A stretch of 7,440 bases of DNA from CAYQDF01 sp964416175 (GTDB lineage Bacteria > Chloroflexota > Anaerolineae > Anaerolineales > UBA4823), in the NCBI GenBank assembly GCA_964416175.1, contig CAYQDF010000147.1, forward strand, positions 1-7,440, in the 5' to 3' direction. The notes beneath the pieces were generated by a model that made no database searches, was not told the origin of the DNA, and was given only the letters and a program-made list of their open reading frames with translations. The position numbers were made by a program, and so were the translations under genes. Within the stretch, counting starts at the first letter, position 1. Every line of letters starts with the position of its first letter. Shown here piece after piece: positions 4,524-7,440 of the stretch.

Positions 4524-6575
4524 ATGCCAAATCGATTGATCGAATCGAATTCTCCTTACTTGCTCCAGCACGCCGATAATCCAGTCGATTGGTATCCCTG
4601 GGGAGACGAGGCTTTAGCCCGGGCTCGCCAGGAAGATAAACCAATTTTCCTGAGCATCGGGTATGCAGCATGCCATTGGTGTCATGTGATGGCCCACGAG
4701 TCCTTTGAAGACGAGGAGACGGCTCAGATCATGAACCGGCATTTCATAAATATTAAAGTCGATCGCGAGGAAAGGCCTGACCTTGACGGTATCTATATGA
4801 ATGCGGTGGTTGCTATGACCGGCAATGGCGGCTGGCCAATGAGTGTTTTTCTTACTCCTGAGGGGAGACCGTTTTATGGTGGGACCTATTATCCACCATC
4901 TCCCCGATTTAACTTGCCTTCATTTCGCGATGTACTGGTCAGAATAGCTCGCGCCTGGGAAGAGGAAAAGGAGAAAATCCGTCAAGCTGCAAATCAGATC
5001 ACTGATCAGGTCCTGTCTGTACCAGTGGAACTGGATTCGGGTGGGGAGATCAGTCAGGAGTTGCTGGATCAGGCTGCAATCCGGCTGGTCCAGACTTACG
5101 ATTGGAAGGATGGCGGTTGGGGGGCTGCACCCAAATTTCCGCAGCCAATGGCGATTGAGTTCCTCCTCAGACGTGCTGCACGCGAAGACAAGCTCGCATT
5201 GGAGATTGCTACCCACGCACTAAAGTCAATGGCAAAGGGTGGGATGTATGATGTCGTAGGCGGCGGTTTTTCGAGGTACAGTACTGATAACAACTGGATG
5301 GTGCCTCACTTCGAGAAAATGCTCTATGACAACGCGCAATTAGCTCGTGGTTATTTATATGCTTACATATTGACCAGAGATGTCAGGTTTCTCCGGATTT
5401 GTGAGGAGACAATCAGATTCGTAATGCGCGAATTAACACACCCATCGGGGGGATTCTTCAGCAGCCTGGATGCTGATTCCGACGGCGGAGAGGGAAGTTA
5501 TTATCTTTGGAGCATCAGCGAGCTGAAGCAGGTACTGGAGGATCCGCTGGATTTTCAATTGTTAGTTGCTGCCTATGGTATCAGCGAGACTGGAAACTTT
5601 GAGGGGAAACACATCCTCCAGCTCCGTGCTGAGGAGGATGTGATCGCGAAGTCATTGAATATGGATTTGGATCTTTTTCAGGATCGCCTACAAAAGATCC
5701 ATTCTTCCCTGCTGAGGGTGCGTGAACAGCGGCCGAAGCCGGGTTTGGATGGTAAAGTTTTGGTTTCCTGGAATGCGTTGATGTCTGTAACATTGTCTGA
5801 GTGTTATAAGTATGTAGGTGTTAAGGATTGTTTGTCAATGGCTATGCGCAATATGCGATTCATTTTAGATAACTTGATCGTTGATAACCATTTGATGCGT
5901 TCATGGAGAAATGGGAAAGCCTCTCAGAAAGGGTTTTTAGAAGATTACGCCAGCCTGATCCTTGCCTTGTTAGCCCTCTATCAAGTCGATCCTGATCCTG
6001 ATTGGTATCAGGCTTCAGGGAAACTTGTCAAGCAGATGATCGAACACTTTTACGATCCAAATGCCGGCTTTTTCGATACCAGCGATCTCGAGGAATCCCT
6101 GATCGTTCGCCCCAAGGAAATTCAAGATAACGCTGTTCCATCGGGCAATGCTCTGGCTGTAACTGCCCTGCTCTACTTCCATACGCTCTCTGGGGATCCA
6201 GAGATTAGGCAGATGGCTGAGAGGATCCTGGGGGGTGTTTCTGGGATTGTCTCTCGGTATCCATTGAGTTTTTCGCAATGGCTATGCGCAATCGACCTCG
6301 CTGTCAATCCGATATTCGAAATAGCGATACTGGGTAATAAGTCCGACCCCGCGAAACAGGATTTGGTCAAAACGGTGTGGTCCACATATCGGCCGAACGC
6401 CGTTGTGGCGATTTCGGATTTACCTGTACCACCTGCCTCCCCTCCTTTGCTCGTAAACCGTTCCCTGCTAAACAATCTGCCGACTGCTTATGTTTGTCGC
6501 TCCTTCGTCTGCAACCAGCCCGTCAACGATCCGCTGGACCTCAGTCGTCAATTAGATGATTTCTTAATCCACTAA
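4524..6575 (+). CDS. DUF255 thioredoxin-domain protein (YyaL / SPATA20-like)
   Basis: This is a full-length 683-residue member of the family containing Bacillus YyaL and mammalian SPATA20. It has an N-terminal thioredoxin-fold domain and a C-terminal helical domain resembling an (alpha/alpha)6-barrel glycosidase or epimerase. The N terminus 'NSPYLLQHADNPVDWYPW' (9-26), the redox-like motif 'ACHWCHVMAHESF' with Cys50 and Cys53, 'VDREERPD' (79-86) and 'GGWPMSVFLTP' (102-112) are hallmark segments. Further matches are 'WGAAPKFPQP' (199-208), 'PHFEKMLYDNAQLARGY' (261-277), 'LVSWNALM' (413-420) and 'DNAVPSGNA' (535-543). The C terminus 'AYVCRSFVCNQPV' (655-667) is intact, so the nearby insertion sequence has not truncated it. 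No signal peptide is seen. The molecular function of the family is not established. The gene follows scpA by 6 bases with only a poor ribosome site, suggesting translational coupling. Confidence 0.92.
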   Translation: MPNRLIESNSPYLLQHADNPVDWYPWGDEALARARQEDKPIFLSIGYAACHWCHVMAHESFEDEETAQIMNRHFINIKVDREERPDLDGIYMNAVVAMTGNGGWPMSVFLTPEGRPFYGGTYYPPSPRFNLPSFRDVLVRIARAWEEEKEKIRQAANQITDQVLSVPVELDSGGEISQELLDQAAIRLVQTYDWKDGGWGAAPKFPQPMAIEFLLRRAAREDKLALEIATHALKSMAKGGMYDVVGGGFSRYSTDNNWMVPHFEKMLYDNAQLARGYLYAYILTRDVRFLRICEETIRFVMRELTHPSGGFFSSLDADSDGGEGSYYLWSISELKQVLEDPLDFQLLVAAYGISETGNFEGKHILQLRAEEDVIAKSLNMDLDLFQDRLQKIHSSLLRVREQRPKPGLDGKVLVSWNALMSVTLSECYKYVGVKDCLSMAMRNMRFILDNLIVDNHLMRSWRNGKASQKGFLEDYASLILALLALYQVDPDPDWYQASGKLVKQMIEHFYDPNAGFFDTSDLEESLIVRPKEIQDNAVPSGNALAVTALLYFHTLSGDPEIRQMAERILGGVSGIVSRYPLSFSQWLCAIDLAVNPIFEIAILGNKSDPAKQDLVKTVWSTYRPNAVVAISDLPVPPASPPLLVNRSLLNNLPTAYVCRSFVCNQPVNDPLDLSRQLDDFLIH

Positions 6576-6595
6576 CCTTTCAGCATCAACACAAC

Positions 6596-6618
6596 TGGTA
6601 AGCGGTCAAAGCCTACCA
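6596..6618. repeat. short imperfect stem-loop after the DUF255 gene
   Basis: TGGTAAGC (6596-6603) pairs with GCCTACCA (6611-6618) across a 7-base loop with a single A-C mismatch. It lies 21 bases after the DUF255 stop, where a terminator could sit, but no T tract follows. It may equally be part of the insertion-sequence end. Confidence 0.3.
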
Positions 6619-6700
6619 ACGCCCATCTGCGGATTTCGGTGAAATCGCATACATTAAACGGAGCATGCCGCACACTTAGGGGAGGAAAATCGCTGGTAGG
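6612..6700. repeat. inverted repeat A in the insertion-sequence end
   Basis: CCTACCAACG (6612-6621) and CGCTGGTAGG (6691-6700) are inverted copies matching at 9 of 10 positions. The arms interleave with those of repeat B (6665-6677 and 6714-6726). Between them sits the small palindrome GATTTC-GGT-GAAATC (6632-6646). Confidence 0.45.
6632..6646. repeat. GATTTC-GGT-GAAATC palindrome in the insertion-sequence end
   Basis: A perfect 6-base inverted repeat has a 3-base centre. The half GAAATCGC (6641-6648) recurs as AAAATCGC at 6686-6693, giving spaced near-direct copies as in the multiple terminal repeats of IS21-family elements. A transposase-binding role is inferred. Confidence 0.4.
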
Positions 6701-6726
6701 ATAATTTTACATCAAGTGTGCGACAT
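6665..6726. repeat. inverted repeat B overlapping the istB stop
   Basis: ATGCCGCACACTT (6665-6677) and AAGTGTGCGACAT (6714-6726) are inverted copies matching at 12 of 13 positions, separated by 36 bases. The right arm includes the final codons of istB and its TGA (6712-6714). It could act as a stem at the end of the istB message or as paired protein-binding sites. Confidence 0.5.
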
Positions 6727-7440
6727 GGCACGGAATCCACGCAGCTTTCTCTGCGAATCTCCGAGGAGAGAAAGCCGGTAGGCGGAATGAATAGTACGAT
6801 CAAGGATGGCATCCGCAATCGTGGGGTCTGGAAACCGAGCATGCCATTCAGCCACAGGAACTTGAGAGGCAATAATTGTGGCCGCCTTTCCAAAGCGGTC
6901 ATCGAATACTTCTAACAAATCTTGAGCTGCAGAGAGGGGGATGGGATCGCGCATCCAGTCATCCAGGATCAGCACATCGGTCTTAGTGAGGGTGTGCAAC
7001 AGGTCGAGGTAAGAGCCATCCTGCCTGGCTCGATTGAGGGCATGCAAAAAGCGAGAAGTGCGCAGGTAGCGCACGGTATAACCCAATCGACACCCGGCGA
7101 CGCCCAGCGAACAGGCTAAAAACGATTTTCCTGTGCCAGTGGCGCCTAGGACCAAAATATTGAGCGCTTTCTCAACCCAGTTACATTGGGCCAGTTCCAG
7201 AACAAGGCGGCGATCTAAACCACGCTCGGGTGAAAAATCCAGGTCTTCGATCGTGGCCTGCATCGGAAACTCGGCTAATTTCATCCGGCGTTGGATGCGC
7301 TTGTCCGTGCGGCGGCTGTATTCCAATTCAACCAGCAGCAAAAGCCGTTCTTCAAAAGAGAGGGTTGCATATTGGGGGTTGATCGTTTGTTCGCGCAAGC
7401 CTTCCCGAAAGGCGGGCAGGCGCAACTCCAACAGTTTGTC
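6712..7440 (-). CDS. istB: IS21-family helper ATPase IstB, 5' end cut by window
   Basis: IstB is the AAA+ ATPase that works with the DDE transposase IstA to select target DNA and drive IS21 transposition. The frame is open from the window edge to TGA at 6712-6714, giving 243 residues. Upstream of the TTG at 7431 the frame continues as 'DKLLELRLPAF', which matches the usual IstB N terminus, so the true start lies just beyond the window and the TTG is not it. Seen in order: the N-terminal 'LSFEERLLLLVELEYSRR' helix, 'RIQRRMKLAEF', 'GLDRRLVLELAQCNW', Walker A 'GATGTGKS' (bases 7123-7146), 'DGSYLDLLHTLTKTDVLILD' carrying the Walker B acidic residues, 'IIASQVPVAEWHARFPDPTI' as the sensor region, and 'ADAILDRTIHSAYRLSL' near the end. 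No frameshift or missing ATPase residue is seen, so the gene looks functional. Confidence 0.95.
   Translation of the reverse strand, partial: DKLLELRLPAFREGLREQTINPQYATLSFEERLLLLVELEYSRRTDKRIQRRMKLAEFPMQATIEDLDFSPERGLDRRLVLELAQCNWVEKALNILVLGATGTGKSFLACSLGVAGCRLGYTVRYLRTSRFLHALNRARQDGSYLDLLHTLTKTDVLILDDWMRDPIPLSAAQDLLEVFDDRFGKAATIIASQVPVAEWHARFPDPTIADAILDRTIHSAYRLSLLGDSQRKLRGFRAMSHT

Larger units (their letters stand above)
6576..7440 (-). mobile_element. IS21-family insertion sequence, right-end part
   Basis: The block begins just after the DUF255 stop and runs off the window. It contains istB, reading leftward, plus 136 bases of noncoding DNA that should hold the element's terminal inverted repeat and transposase-binding repeats. 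In IS21 elements the order is istA then istB then the right end, so istA (the DDE transposase) is expected beyond 7440. The exact tip cannot be fixed without the other end: it lies between 6576 and about 6660, and the TG at 6628, opening 'TGCGGATTTCGGTG', is one candidate. No target-site duplication can be tested here. Confidence 0.8.

Noticed and set aside
6576..6711. Possible small RNA gene or tRNA-like structure in the stretch between the DUF255 gene and istB
   Set aside because: No cloverleaf or promoter was seen; the stems are better explained as insertion-sequence end repeats.
6654..6902. Minus-strand open frame at the end of istB
   Set aside because: It overlaps istB in another frame and lacks any recognisable feature.
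7429..7431. TTG as the istB start codon
   Set aside because: The frame continues upstream with residues typical of the IstB N terminus, so the gene is cut by the window edge.
1..7440. CRISPR array, phage genes, toxin-antitoxin or other defence system
   Set aside because: No regularly spaced repeats and no protein of these kinds; all large frames are accounted for by the genes listed.

Overview
The window reads as a chromosomal housekeeping segment from a bacterium of middling G+C content, with an insertion sequence at its right edge. ScpA implies an SMC-ScpAB condensin. An LCP-type protein tail, a prepilin peptidase, a stand-alone SAM hydrolase and a MurA with Asp at the fosfomycin-target position together suggest Chloroflexota (Anaerolineae-like). 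That placement is an impression from protein style, not a proof.

Left part (1-991): the last 73 codons of a probable LytR-CpsA-Psr (LCP) envelope protein run rightward. They converge, with a gap of only 4 bases, on a leftward type IV prepilin peptidase gene. A 68-base intergenic region (992-1059) separates the peptidase from a rightward two-gene unit. On each strand a -10-like hexamer ends exactly 7 bases before the ATG, so both mRNAs are predicted to be leaderless.

Middle (1060-3646): a SAM hydroxide adenosyltransferase (DUF62 family) gene is followed 2 bases later by murA, the first committed step of peptidoglycan synthesis. MurA has Asp117 in place of the usual catalytic-loop Cys, which predicts intrinsic fosfomycin resistance. 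murA converges on trxA (thioredoxin) across a 62-base gap containing AT-rich inverted repeats.

Right-middle (3647-6575): trxA and scpA diverge from a 97-base region. The -35 of the trxA promoter lies one base from the -10 of the scpA promoter, so the two probably compete for polymerase. scpA is followed after 6 bases by a full-length DUF255/YyaL-type thioredoxin-fold protein, not by scpB.

Right edge (6576-7440): an IS21-family element lies tail-to-tail with the DUF255 gene. Only its helper ATPase gene istB is present, and that is cut at its 5' end by the window edge; istA should lie beyond it. The noncoding end of the element (6576-6711) carries interleaved inverted repeats of the kind expected for transposase-binding sites.

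I see no tRNA, rRNA, CRISPR array, riboswitch or defence system. The points most worth a second look are the paired leaderless promoters, the Asp-type MurA, the overlapping trxA/scpA promoters, the loss of scpA-scpB adjacency and an apparent excess of GATC sites.
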